Source: Bradyrhizobium daqingense (GTDB taxonomy: Bacteria > Pseudomonadota > Alphaproteobacteria > Rhizobiales > Xanthobacteraceae). From it: 64,000 nt of DNA. The notes beneath the pieces were generated by a model. That model was not told where the DNA came from, searched no databases, and saw only the letters and a program-made list of their open reading frames with translations. Where the stretch lies: the NCBI RefSeq assembly GCF_021044685.1, contig NZ_CP088014.1, positions 4,512,001-4,576,000 on the forward strand. Direction: 5' to 3'. Each line of letters starts with the position of its first letter. The stretch's first letter is position 1. Of the stretch, positions 57,357 to 64,000 are shown piece after piece. A program made the position numbers and the translations under genes.

Positions 57357-58838
57357 CTATCCAGCCAAGGCGGGAGGTGGCATGAAGCCGCCGAATTCGC
57401 GTTCGATCAGGCCGGCCAGAGCAATCGTCGTCCGATCCTCCAGGTAAGGCCCGATGATTTGGACCCCGATCGGCAAGCCCGTTGCCGTGCGCTCGATCGG
57501 AACGGCGGTCGCCGGCAGTCCGCAGGTCGAGGCGGGGTCGGCCCAGATGAAGCAGGCATCGGCGTAAGGATGGAGCGCTCCATCGATGTCGAGTCGCCGC
57601 GCGTCGAACGGCTCGGACTGATCATGAGGAAACGCTGGCACGGCCGCGGCGGGATAGATCACCGCATCGAACTCGCGGAACAGTTCGTGCCACTTTTGTT
57701 GCAGCTGCAGGCGCGTCGCGTCGATCGCCAGCCACTCTCGATGGTTCATGCCCCAGCCACGGGCGCGCTCGGCTTCGAGGCTGCGATCCTCTGAAGTCAA
57801 TGTGGCGGCAAGCGCTTGCGCCTCGGCGAACGCGGCCGGCGTCAGGCGCGGGCTTCGCGCTGCGTTGAGCAGATTCATGTAGAGCCGCGCGGAATCGCCG
57901 AGATCGGGCAATGATGTGCTCGCGCGCGCAACTCGCGCCCCTGATCGTTCGAGCCGTTCCGCCAATCGCCCGATGACGGAACGCACGGCCTCACCCGTTG
58001 GCATCAGGGGATGAGTGTCGACCACGAGGATCCGGAAGTTCTTCAGCTCGTCATGGCGCGGCGCAGGCAATGCCAAGCGATAGCCGATCCCGTCGCGTGT
58101 CTCGTCGGGGCCGGCAATCACATCGAGCGCAAGGGCAAGGTCCGCAGCCGAGCGCGCCATCGGTCCAACGACAGCCAGATCGCCCCGCCCAGGAACGGGC
58201 GGAGCGGGTGGCAGGCTATATCCGCGCAGCGGGACCAGGCCGAGGCTTGGCTTGTGTCCGAACACACCGCAGAAATGCGCGGGGACCCGGATCGAGCCGC
58301 CGATATCGGAGCCGATCGACAGCGGACTGAAGCCGGCGGCCAGCGCCGCGCCGCATCCGCCGGAGGAGCCGCCGGGCGACCGGCCGAGGTCCCAAGGGTT
58401 GTTCGTCGTGCCGTAAATCTCGTTGTAGCTCTGGAAATCCCTGAGGCCGATCGGAATGTTGGTCTTGCCGATGATGATGGCGCCGGCCGCCTTCAACCGC
58501 GAGACGACAAGGGCGTCTTCCGCTGGCTGGAAATCTCTGAAATGGGGAAAACCCCATGTCGTCGGCAAGCCGGCGACGTTGAACGGTTCTTTCATGGTCA
58601 CGGGAATGCCGAGCAACGGCTGCCGCTCGCCGCGGCCGAGCGCGGCATCGGCGGCACGCGCGGCGTCCCTTGCGCGATCGAAATCGCGAACGACGACGGC
58701 GTTGATCCGCCCGTCCAGCGCCTCGATCCGCGCGATGGTGTGCTCGAGCAGCTCCGACGCAGACACCTTGCGCGCGTGCAGGGAGCTCGAGAGTGCGCTG
58801 ATCGAGCCGTAATCCAGGTCAGCGGCGTTTGCCGTCAT
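57357..58838 (-). CDS. Amidase (amidase signature family)
   Basis: A 493-residue amidase. The signature region PGGSSGGCGAALAAGFSPLSIGSDIGGSIRVPAHFCGVFGHKPS contains the catalytic cis-Ser and Ser nucleophile; the catalytic Lys is in GIPVTMKEPFNVAG near residue 80. It hydrolyses an amide or urea-like bond; members act on indoleacetamide, nicotinamide-like and aryl amides. ATG at 58838 follows GGAGACGGTG; other in-frame starts at 58850 and 58964 lack support. Single gene with a repeat-containing gap upstream. The substrate is not assignable. Confidence 0.9.
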   Translation of the reverse strand: MTANAADLDYGSISALSSSLHARKVSASELLEHTIARIEALDGRINAVVVRDFDRARDAARAADAALGRGERQPLLGIPVTMKEPFNVAGLPTTWGFPHFRDFQPAEDALVVSRLKAAGAIIIGKTNIPIGLRDFQSYNEIYGTTNNPWDLGRSPGGSSGGCGAALAAGFSPLSIGSDIGGSIRVPAHFCGVFGHKPSLGLVPLRGYSLPPAPPVPGRGDLAVVGPMARSAADLALALDVIAGPDETRDGIGYRLALPAPRHDELKNFRILVVDTHPLMPTGEAVRSVIGRLAERLERSGARVARASTSLPDLGDSARLYMNLLNAARSPRLTPAAFAEAQALAATLTSEDRSLEAERARGWGMNHREWLAIDATRLQLQQKWHELFREFDAVIYPAAAVPAFPHDQSEPFDARRLDIDGALHPYADACFIWADPASTCGLPATAVPIERTATGLPIGVQIIGPYLEDRTTIALAGLIEREFGGFMPPPALAG

Positions 58839-58980
58839 CACCGTCTCCATTCCATCTCGTCGTCTCGGCGAACCGATACAGACGCCCAACATGCAATGTT
58901 GGAAGCGAGATGAGGAGGGAGTGCAACGGGGACCAGATCTGCCCACCGGTCGGAGCGGCCGCACCGCCTCTTAAGAGGTG

Positions 58981-59105
58981 GTCATGCCCGGGTTTGTCCC
59001 GCCTGCGCGGCCGAAGCCGCTTCGGCGAGGCGAACGCCCGGGCATCCACGTTCTCAGTACTGCGTGGTCAAGGCGTGGATGGCCGGGACAAGCCCGGCCA
59101 TGACG
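58981..59105. repeat. Palindromic intergenic repeat (GTCATGCCCGGG...CCCGGCCATGAC type)
   Basis: Outer arms GTCATGCCCGGGTTTGTCCCG and CGGGACAAGCCCGGCCATGAC, with an inner CGCGGCCGAAGCCGCTTCGGCG hairpin and a GCATCCACG / CGTGGATG pair. It lies between the amidase gene start and the end of the MFS gene, both on the minus strand. Confidence 0.75.
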
Positions 59106-59117
59106 CTATGGAGAGCG

Positions 59118-60485
59118 TCAGGACGCTTCTTTGAGCACCGGCGACGCCGTTTCCTCCGCCTTCAGCTCCTCGAGGCTGCGATGCCGCGGCTCGATGCCGA
59201 GGGCCCAGACCGTGATGATCTGCACCACGAGCAGTCCGATCATCAGAGCCATCACGCCGGCGACGCCGCGCGACTCGAACAGCGACACCACCAGGAACGG
59301 CGTGACGATCGTGGCGCCACGCCCCAGCGTATTGACGATACCTGAGGCGCGCAGTCGGACCTCGGTTGGAAACAGCTCGGGGATGTAGATGCCGAACAGC
59401 AGCGCGACCAGGACATAGATCGGCACCGTCAGTGCGAAGCCCACGGCCGGCAGCAGGATGGGATCGGAGATCATGGGATAGAGGATGCCCAGCGCCACGG
59501 TGATCAACGAGGCACCGATGATGGTGGGCTTGCGTCCCCAGCGGTCGGCGGTCAATGCGCCGATGGCCGAGCCGACCGGCGCGCCGAGCGCCATCAGCAG
59601 CGAATAGCCGAACGATGTGGCGACCGACAGGCCCTGCTTGACGAAGAACACGGGCAGCCAGGTGACGAAGCCATAGAGCAGGGTGTTGATCGTGATCAGG
59701 CAGATGGCGCCGACGATCATCCGCGACAGCAAGGGCGCCGTGAACAAGGTGCCGAGATCGGGGGCGACCGGCGCGGGTGTCGTGGGCGCAGGAGGAGGCA
59801 AGGGCTGCCCCTGTGCCGCTTCCTTCTCGATCGCCTGCATCAGCGCTTCCGCTTCGGCGCTGCGTCCCACCGCTTCCAGCCAGCGCGGCTATTCCGGCAA
59901 AGATTTGCGCATGTACCAGACGACGAGGGCGCCGACGCCGCCGAGCACGAACATCGAGCGCCAGCCGAAATGCGGCACCAGCACGGACGCGATCAGAAGG
60001 GCCGCAGGCAGGCCCGTCACGACGCACACGGCGGTGAGACCGAGCCATTTGCCGCGGGTGCGGGCCGGCACGAACTCCGTCATGGTCGAATAGCCGACGA
60101 CGTTCTCCGCACCCAGCCCGACGCCCATCACAAAGCGGCAGGCGATCAGGAACGTCATGTTCGGCGAAAATGCCGCGGCGAGGGAGGCAAGGCCGAAAAG
60201 AAGCAGATTGAATTGATAGGTGAAGCGGCGTCCGAAGCGGTCGCCGAGGAAGCCGGTGCCAAACGATCCCAGCATCATGCCGACGAAGGTCGCGGAGATG
60301 AAAGCCGCGTTCTGGGCCAGCGTCGAGAAGCCTGATTTCAGCGTGACGCTGAGCACCGTCCCGGCGATGTAGATGTCGAAACCGTCGAAGAACATCCCGA
60401 TGCCGATCAATAGCATGATGCGGCGATGGAACGGACCGATCGGCAGCTGATCAAGACGGCTGCCTGCGTTCACCGATATCGACAT
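59118..60485 (-). pseudogene. MFS transporter (sugar/aromatic-acid type) with in-frame stop
   Basis: A 456-codon MFS gene read in one frame but broken by a TAG at 59889-59891. The first part (60485-59889) starts MSISVNAGSRLDQLPIGPFHRRIMLLIGIGMFFDGFDIYIAGTVL and ends VWYMRKSLPE. After the TAG the frame goes on as PRWLEAVGRSAEAEALMQAIEKEAAQG, the usual large cytoplasmic loop of the MHS-type family, and then six further helices to 59118. A Ser codon TCG would restore it. Family motifs such as GDRFGRR and ADRWGRKPTIIG are visible. Either a true nonsense mutation or a sequencing error. It may have carried an acid for the aldehyde dehydrogenase and hydrolase genes nearby. Confidence 0.85.
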
Positions 60486-60558
60486 TGACGCTCTCCCTGA
60501 CTGTTATTCTGCCTGATCCGGCCCGCCTTCTATGGGCGGTCGGCCGTCTCTCGTTTTG

Positions 60559-62088
60559 CTAGTTCAGTCGCTTCTGATTGGCCGTGTCGCGATACCAGTC
60601 GAACGGCTGCTCGTGCGTTGCGACCATCACGCTCTTGGTGTTGAAGTGGTCGTTGAAGCTCTCGGTGCCGCATTCGCGGCCGATTCCGGAATCGTCGACG
60701 CCGCCCCAGGGCGAGGCAGGGTCGAGACGATGGTGGTCGTTGATCCAAACGATGCCGGCCTTCACCGAGGCGGCCACGCGGTGTGCGCGCGCGACGTCGC
60801 GGGTGCGGATCGCTGCAGCGAGGCCGAACGGCGAATCGTTGGCCAGCCGAAGCGCATCTGCCTCGTCCTTGAACGGAGTCACCGAGGTGAAGGGGCCGAA
60901 CACTTCCTCCTGGAAAATGCGCATGTCGGACTTGACGTCGGCGAACACGGTCGGTTCGACGAAATAGCCGTTGTCGTGACCCGGCACCTTCGCAGCGACG
61001 CCGCCGGCGACGAGACGCGCGCCGTCGGCATGGCCATAGCCCGCATAGGCGAGAACCCGGTCGCGCTGCTTGGCCGAGATCACGGGACCCATCTGGGTGC
61101 TGGGATCGAAGGGATCGCCGACGCGGATCGCGCGAGTCTTGGCCTGCAGCTTCTCGACGAATTCGTCGTAGATCGAGGCTTGGACGATGTGGCGCGAGGC
61201 GCAGACGCAGGTCTGTCCCGCGCCGATGAAAGCGCCGAAGGCGGCGTAATTGACGGCGCGATCGACGTCGAAATCGTCGAACACCATCACCGGCGTCTTG
61301 CCGCCAAGCTCCATAGTCTGATGCGCAAACACCTTTGCGGCGGCGGAGCCGGCGATACGGCCCGCCTCGGTGCCGCCGGTCAGGACCAGCTTGTTGATGT
61401 CGCCATGCTCGGCCAGCATCTTGCCGGCGCTCGGGCCGAGGCCCAGCACGATGTTGAAGACGCCGGGCGGCAGGCCCGCGTCGGTGAAGATCTGCGCCAG
61501 CTTCAGGGTCGTGAGCGGCGTGTATTCGGACGGCTTGACCACGGTGACGCATCCGGTCGCCAGCACCACGGCGAGTGACTTGCACAGGATCATCAGCGGG
61601 TGATTGAAGGGCGTGCAATTTGCCACGATGCCGATGGGCGTGCGAAGCGTGTAGTTGAGATAGGCGCCCTCGACGGGGATCACGGAATCGCGGCGCGACA
61701 GCGCAAGGCCGGCGAAGTAGCGGAAGAAATCGGGCAAGCGGGAGAGCTGCGCACGGGTCTCGTTGACGGGGCGGCCATTGTTGAGGGTTTCCAGCCGGTA
61801 GAGGCTATCGAGATTGGCTTCGAAGGCGTCGGCCAGCCTGTTGACTAGCCTCGCACGCGTGCGCGTGTCCATGCCGCCCCAGGCCTTGCCTTCGAACGCC
61901 GCACGCGCGCTCTTCATGGCGCGGTCGATGTCTTCGGCCGTCGAGTTGGGGATGCGCGCGATCATGTCGCCGGTCGCGGGATTGCGGACGTCGAGCATCG
62001 CGCCGGCGCCGGCCTCGACTTCACGTCCGTCGACGAAATTGCCGTGGGTTTCGACGTCGATGGACGCGGGTTTGGAGGGAACGTTCAT
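60559..62088 (-). CDS. Aldehyde dehydrogenase
   Basis: A 509-residue NAD(P)-dependent aldehyde dehydrogenase. Cofactor region FNHPLMILCKSLAVVLATGCVTVVKPSEYTPLTTLKLAQIF, GGTEAGRIAG loop, general base Glu in MELGGKTPVMVF and nucleophile Cys in GAGQTCVCASR; later EEVFGPFTSVTPF and the C-terminal GGVDDSGIGRECGTESFNDHFNTKSV. AGAGGTCATT lies before the ATG at 62088, and the start overlaps the upstream gntR stop by 4 bp, so the two are one operon. It oxidises an aldehyde, perhaps from the neighbouring hydrolase route. Confidence 0.92.
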   Translation of the reverse strand: MNVPSKPASIDVETHGNFVDGREVEAGAGAMLDVRNPATGDMIARIPNSTAEDIDRAMKSARAAFEGKAWGGMDTRTRARLVNRLADAFEANLDSLYRLETLNNGRPVNETRAQLSRLPDFFRYFAGLALSRRDSVIPVEGAYLNYTLRTPIGIVANCTPFNHPLMILCKSLAVVLATGCVTVVKPSEYTPLTTLKLAQIFTDAGLPPGVFNIVLGLGPSAGKMLAEHGDINKLVLTGGTEAGRIAGSAAAKVFAHQTMELGGKTPVMVFDDFDVDRAVNYAAFGAFIGAGQTCVCASRHIVQASIYDEFVEKLQAKTRAIRVGDPFDPSTQMGPVISAKQRDRVLAYAGYGHADGARLVAGGVAAKVPGHDNGYFVEPTVFADVKSDMRIFQEEVFGPFTSVTPFKDEADALRLANDSPFGLAAAIRTRDVARAHRVAASVKAGIVWINDHHRLDPASPWGGVDDSGIGRECGTESFNDHFNTKSVMVATHEQPFDWYRDTANQKRLN

Positions 62089-62735
62089 AATGACCTCTCT
62101 TCGACGATGACGGCGTTGCGCTTGAGCGCAGGCAGCACACGTTTTTCGGTGGCCCCGATATGGGCCTTGATGATGCGCGCCGCGGTTCGCGTTTCGCGGC
62201 TCTGCATGGCGTCGATCAGGGCGACGTGCTCGGCGACGAGCTTGGCGGGGTCGTGGCCCTTCAGATTGGAGATGCTGACGCGGACCAGCCGATCTGCCTG
62301 GCCGATCAGGTCGCACAGCGCGGTCGCCATGCGGCGATTGCCGGAGGCATGCGCCAGCGCGGTGTGGAAGCCGCGATTGTAGGTGATGAAGTCCTCGTGG
62401 CCGCCCGAGAAGCGGCGGAATTCGTCGAGCGATTTCAGGACGCTGTCGGGTGCGCTTTCGATCGCCTCGGCCACACAGGCCGGCTCCAGCGCGAGGCGGA
62501 AGCGGAGCAGGTCGCGGGCATCCGAAAGCGAGATCGGTGTGACCCGATAGCCCTGACGCGGCTGCACCGTGACGAGGTGCTCGCGCTGGAGCCGCAAAAG
62601 CGCATCCCGGACCGGCTGGCGGCTCACCGAATAGCGTTCGGCCAGGTCCTGCTCTCGCATTTCATCGCCTGGCGCAAAGCGACAGCATAAAATATCAGTT
62701 CGGAGAAGATCGTAGACGTTTTCGCGCAAAAGCAT
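62085..62735 (-). CDS. GntR family regulator, FCD type
   Basis: A 216-residue regulator. Winged helix near residues 5-65: ENVYDLLRTDILCCRFAPGDEMREQDLAERYSVSRQPVRDALLRLQREHLVTVQPRQGYRVTPI. FCD domain with AHASGNRRMATALCDLI and EHVALIDAMQSRETRTAARIIKAHIGATEK, including the usual His/Asp ligand positions. First gene of the operon with the aldehyde dehydrogenase. The palindrome AATATC-N8-GATATT at 62761-62780 lies 26 bp upstream and is a likely own operator. Confidence 0.9.
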   Translation of the reverse strand: MLLRENVYDLLRTDILCCRFAPGDEMREQDLAERYSVSRQPVRDALLRLQREHLVTVQPRQGYRVTPISLSDARDLLRFRLALEPACVAEAIESAPDSVLKSLDEFRRFSGGHEDFITYNRGFHTALAHASGNRRMATALCDLIGQADRLVRVSISNLKGHDPAKLVAEHVALIDAMQSRETRTAARIIKAHIGATEKRVLPALKRNAVIVEERSL

Positions 62736-62760
62736 GGGATCTGGCCTTACTCGTTGGATT

Positions 62761-62780
62761 AATATCTCAGTCGTGATATT
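62761..62780. promoter_or_regulatory. Probable GntR operator AATATC-N8-GATATT
   Basis: A 6-bp inverted repeat with an 8-bp spacer in an AT-rich pocket between divergent gntR and the hydrolase gene. Spacing differs from typical FCD sites, so the assignment is tentative. Confidence 0.4.
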
Positions 62781-62891
62781 TTACGTCAAGCGTCAAAAGC
62801 TTGAATTCCCTGTCAGTTGATTTTATCAATCCGGCTTGCAGGGCGGGCGAGCGGGCGTGATCCGATTGATGCAGCTTGGGAAAGACCGGAC

Positions 62892-63665
62892 ATGGACAGG
62901 CTTCTTGCCAACGGGACCGTCAACGCCGCGGAGACCGGCGAGGGGCCGCCGCTCTTTCTGTTCCACTCGCTACTGTCGGATCGGGCCAGCTTCGAAGCGA
63001 TCGTGCCGAAGCTCGGGACATCGTTTCGGGCCATCGTTCCGGAGTTGCCGGGGTTCGGCCGCTCGCACGTGGTCGAGGGCGGACTTGCTGCTGTTGCGGA
63101 CAGAATGGCGGAGGCGGTGCAGGACGCCGCGGGCGGTGCGGCATCAATCGTGCTTGGCAATGGCTATGGCGGCTTTGTTGCATTGCAGATGGTCATTCGT
63201 CATCCGAGCATCGCCAGCCGGCTCGTTCTTGCCGATTCTGGCGCAGCCTTTTCCGAGCCCGGTCGCGAGGCGTTCCGCAACATGGCGAAGATCTCGCGCC
63301 AGAAGGGACTGGAGGCCATCACCGATGTTGCCATGCGCCGCCTGTTCGCGCCCGAGTTTCAGGCGCAGCATCCAGAGCTGATGCGCGGACGTCGTGAAGC
63401 CTTTCTACGTACCGACCCGGATGTGTTTCGAGATGCGTGCAATGCATTGGCCGAGCTGGATCTTCGTGCCGAGCTCGCCGGCGTGAAGGTGCCGGTGCTC
63501 GTTGTGGTCGGCGAGCACGATGAGGCGACGCCGCCGCCGATGTCGCATGAGCTGGCCGCTGGATTGCCGCGCGCCGAATTGAAGATCATTCCAGGATGCG
63601 CGCACGTGCCACAGCTGCAATCACCGCAGCAGTTTCTCGACGCTGTCGAGGGCTTCCTGCGTTGA
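62892..63665 (+). CDS. Alpha/beta-hydrolase fold protein lacking the nucleophile serine
   Basis: A 257-residue protein of the alpha/beta-hydrolase fold, similar to 3-oxoadipate enol-lactonase and MhpC-type hydrolases. The oxyanion region LFLFHSLLSDRASFEAIVPKLG and catalytic Asp (VVVGEHDEATPP) and His (GCAHVPQLQSP) are in place. The nucleophile elbow reads VLGNGYGGF, so the usual Ser of GxSxG is Gly. The frame is open upstream to 62817, but ATG 62892 starts the family sequence. Divergent from the GntR-aldehyde dehydrogenase operon. Either non-catalytic, altered, or a degenerating gene. Confidence 0.85.
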   Translation: MDRLLANGTVNAAETGEGPPLFLFHSLLSDRASFEAIVPKLGTSFRAIVPELPGFGRSHVVEGGLAAVADRMAEAVQDAAGGAASIVLGNGYGGFVALQMVIRHPSIASRLVLADSGAAFSEPGREAFRNMAKISRQKGLEAITDVAMRRLFAPEFQAQHPELMRGRREAFLRTDPDVFRDACNALAELDLRAELAGVKVPVLVVVGEHDEATPPPMSHELAAGLPRAELKIIPGCAHVPQLQSPQQFLDAVEGFLR

Positions 63666-63705
63666 TCCACGCTTGGACGGCCCGGCTCGCGATCGAATTG
63701 CGATG

Positions 63706-63735
63706 CCTTCCGGGCGGTTAACGCCTGCCGGAAGG
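63706..63735. other. Inverted repeat after the hydrolase gene
   Basis: CCTTCCGG at 63706-63713 pairs with CCGGAAGG at 63728-63735, and an inner GGCG-GTTAA-CGCC adds stem. A strong hairpin 40 bp past the stop, but no T run follows, so a terminator is not certain. The rest of 63666-63977 shows no gene. Confidence 0.45.
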
Positions 63736-63977
63736 GTTCGCTCATGCGGTGCGAAATTCTTCAATGATTTGTACTGTGCATGGGGTTGTTTTCGCATTTT
63801 TGCTGAGCGCCCGCCGGGCCTGAGCACCAGCCGCCGGAAAGCGTACCGATACGGGACCTCCTAAGAGTTTTTACACACAGTTCTGGCACGTTCCCCGCGT
63901 CAAGACCTGCAACCTGCATCGTGTCTCATTGCGTGCACGAAAAGACGGGGCTCGCGGGCATCGAGGGGGCGTGAGCC

Positions 63978-64000
63978 ATGACTGCAATTGCGTCGGACGC
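63978..64000 (+). CDS. Start of a gene cut by the window edge
   Basis: ATG at 63978 begins MTAIASD and runs off the window. GAGGGGGCGTGAGCC upstream gives a ribosome-binding site 8-13 bases before it, and the 300-bp gap before leaves room for a promoter. Too short to name. Confidence 0.4.

Noticed and set aside
63706..63735. Terminator call for the hairpin after the hydrolase gene
   Set aside because: The stem is strong but no T run follows on either side; kept only as an inverted repeat.
1..64000. Genomic island, prophage or IS element
   Set aside because: No integrase, transposase, tRNA-proximal repeat or clear GC shift; the catabolic clusters match the surrounding composition.
1..64000. 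CRISPR array, rRNA or tRNA genes
   Set aside because: No regularly spaced direct repeats and no tRNA or rRNA signature found by eye on either strand.

Overview
The window looks like chromosomal DNA of a Bradyrhizobium-type alphaproteobacterium (Nitrobacteraceae). The reasons are uniformly high GC, an acpXL very-long-chain fatty acid locus for lipid A at the left edge, many small catabolic operons each with its own importer and regulator, and several kinds of GC-rich palindromic intergenic repeat typical of that group. I see no rRNA, tRNA, CRISPR array, transposase, integrase or phage module. This is an inference from gene content and style, not from a marker gene.

Layout. 1-2266 (minus): fabF1XL (cut by the edge), fabF2XL, fabZXL and acpXL, which make the C28-type hydroxy acyl chain of lipid A. 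2489-6406: small hypotheticals, a ParB-like protein and a HerA-type ATPase. 6851-7819: an extradiol (catechol 2,3-dioxygenase type) ring-cleavage enzyme. 7830-22573: a nicotinate catabolic block. It holds a cytochrome-linked nicotinate dehydrogenase (NicA/NicB type), 6-hydroxynicotinate reductase, a UPF0280/ApbE-like protein, an AA_synth protein, a branched-chain-type ABC importer, a MarR regulator, enamidase and a ferredoxin-NADP reductase. 22680-28011: a P450, four tiny hydrophilic proteins behind a possible EcfG promoter, DUF763 and an MscS channel. 28072-34055: a TctC-type binding protein and, divergently, a TetR-led operon with LigI, GalB and LigK type enzymes of protocatechuate/gallate 4,5-cleavage. 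34613-41528: a GntR-controlled set of two cytosine-deaminase-like hydrolases, a SnoaL-like protein and a NitT/TauT-type ABC importer. 41666-51897: mixed lipid and secondary metabolism (acyl-CoA dehydrogenase, GH172, acyl-CoA ligase, Baeyer-Villiger monooxygenase, MltB, MaoC). 51956-57355: an RND efflux locus with a frameshifted pump gene. 57357-63665: amidase, MFS transporter with an internal stop, aldehyde dehydrogenase, GntR regulator and a hydrolase lacking its nucleophile. 63978 onward: start of another gene.

Three sets of palindromic operators tie distant genes into regulons. (1) TTTGTAC-N4-GTACAAA occurs, in a promoter conserved over about 40 bp, before the extradiol dioxygenase (6722-6741) and 22 kb away before the TetR operon (29138-29157). 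This suggests a split meta-cleavage pathway. (2) A 16-bp palindrome of the form CGTTYGTRYACRAAYG lies in the nicA/hnr divergent region (two copies) and in the enamidase/ferredoxin reductase divergent region, marking a reductive nicotinate regulon, probably under the MarR protein. (3) TGCATGCA followed by G/C-TTT lies before the deaminase/SnoaL pair, before the GntR gene and before the ABC operon.

The most promising undescribed biology is the TetR-linked ring-cleavage pathway, in which a type I extradiol enzyme and a DUF1932 dehydrogenase may stand in for LigAB and LigC, and the GntR-linked importer plus two amidohydrolases whose substrate is unknown.
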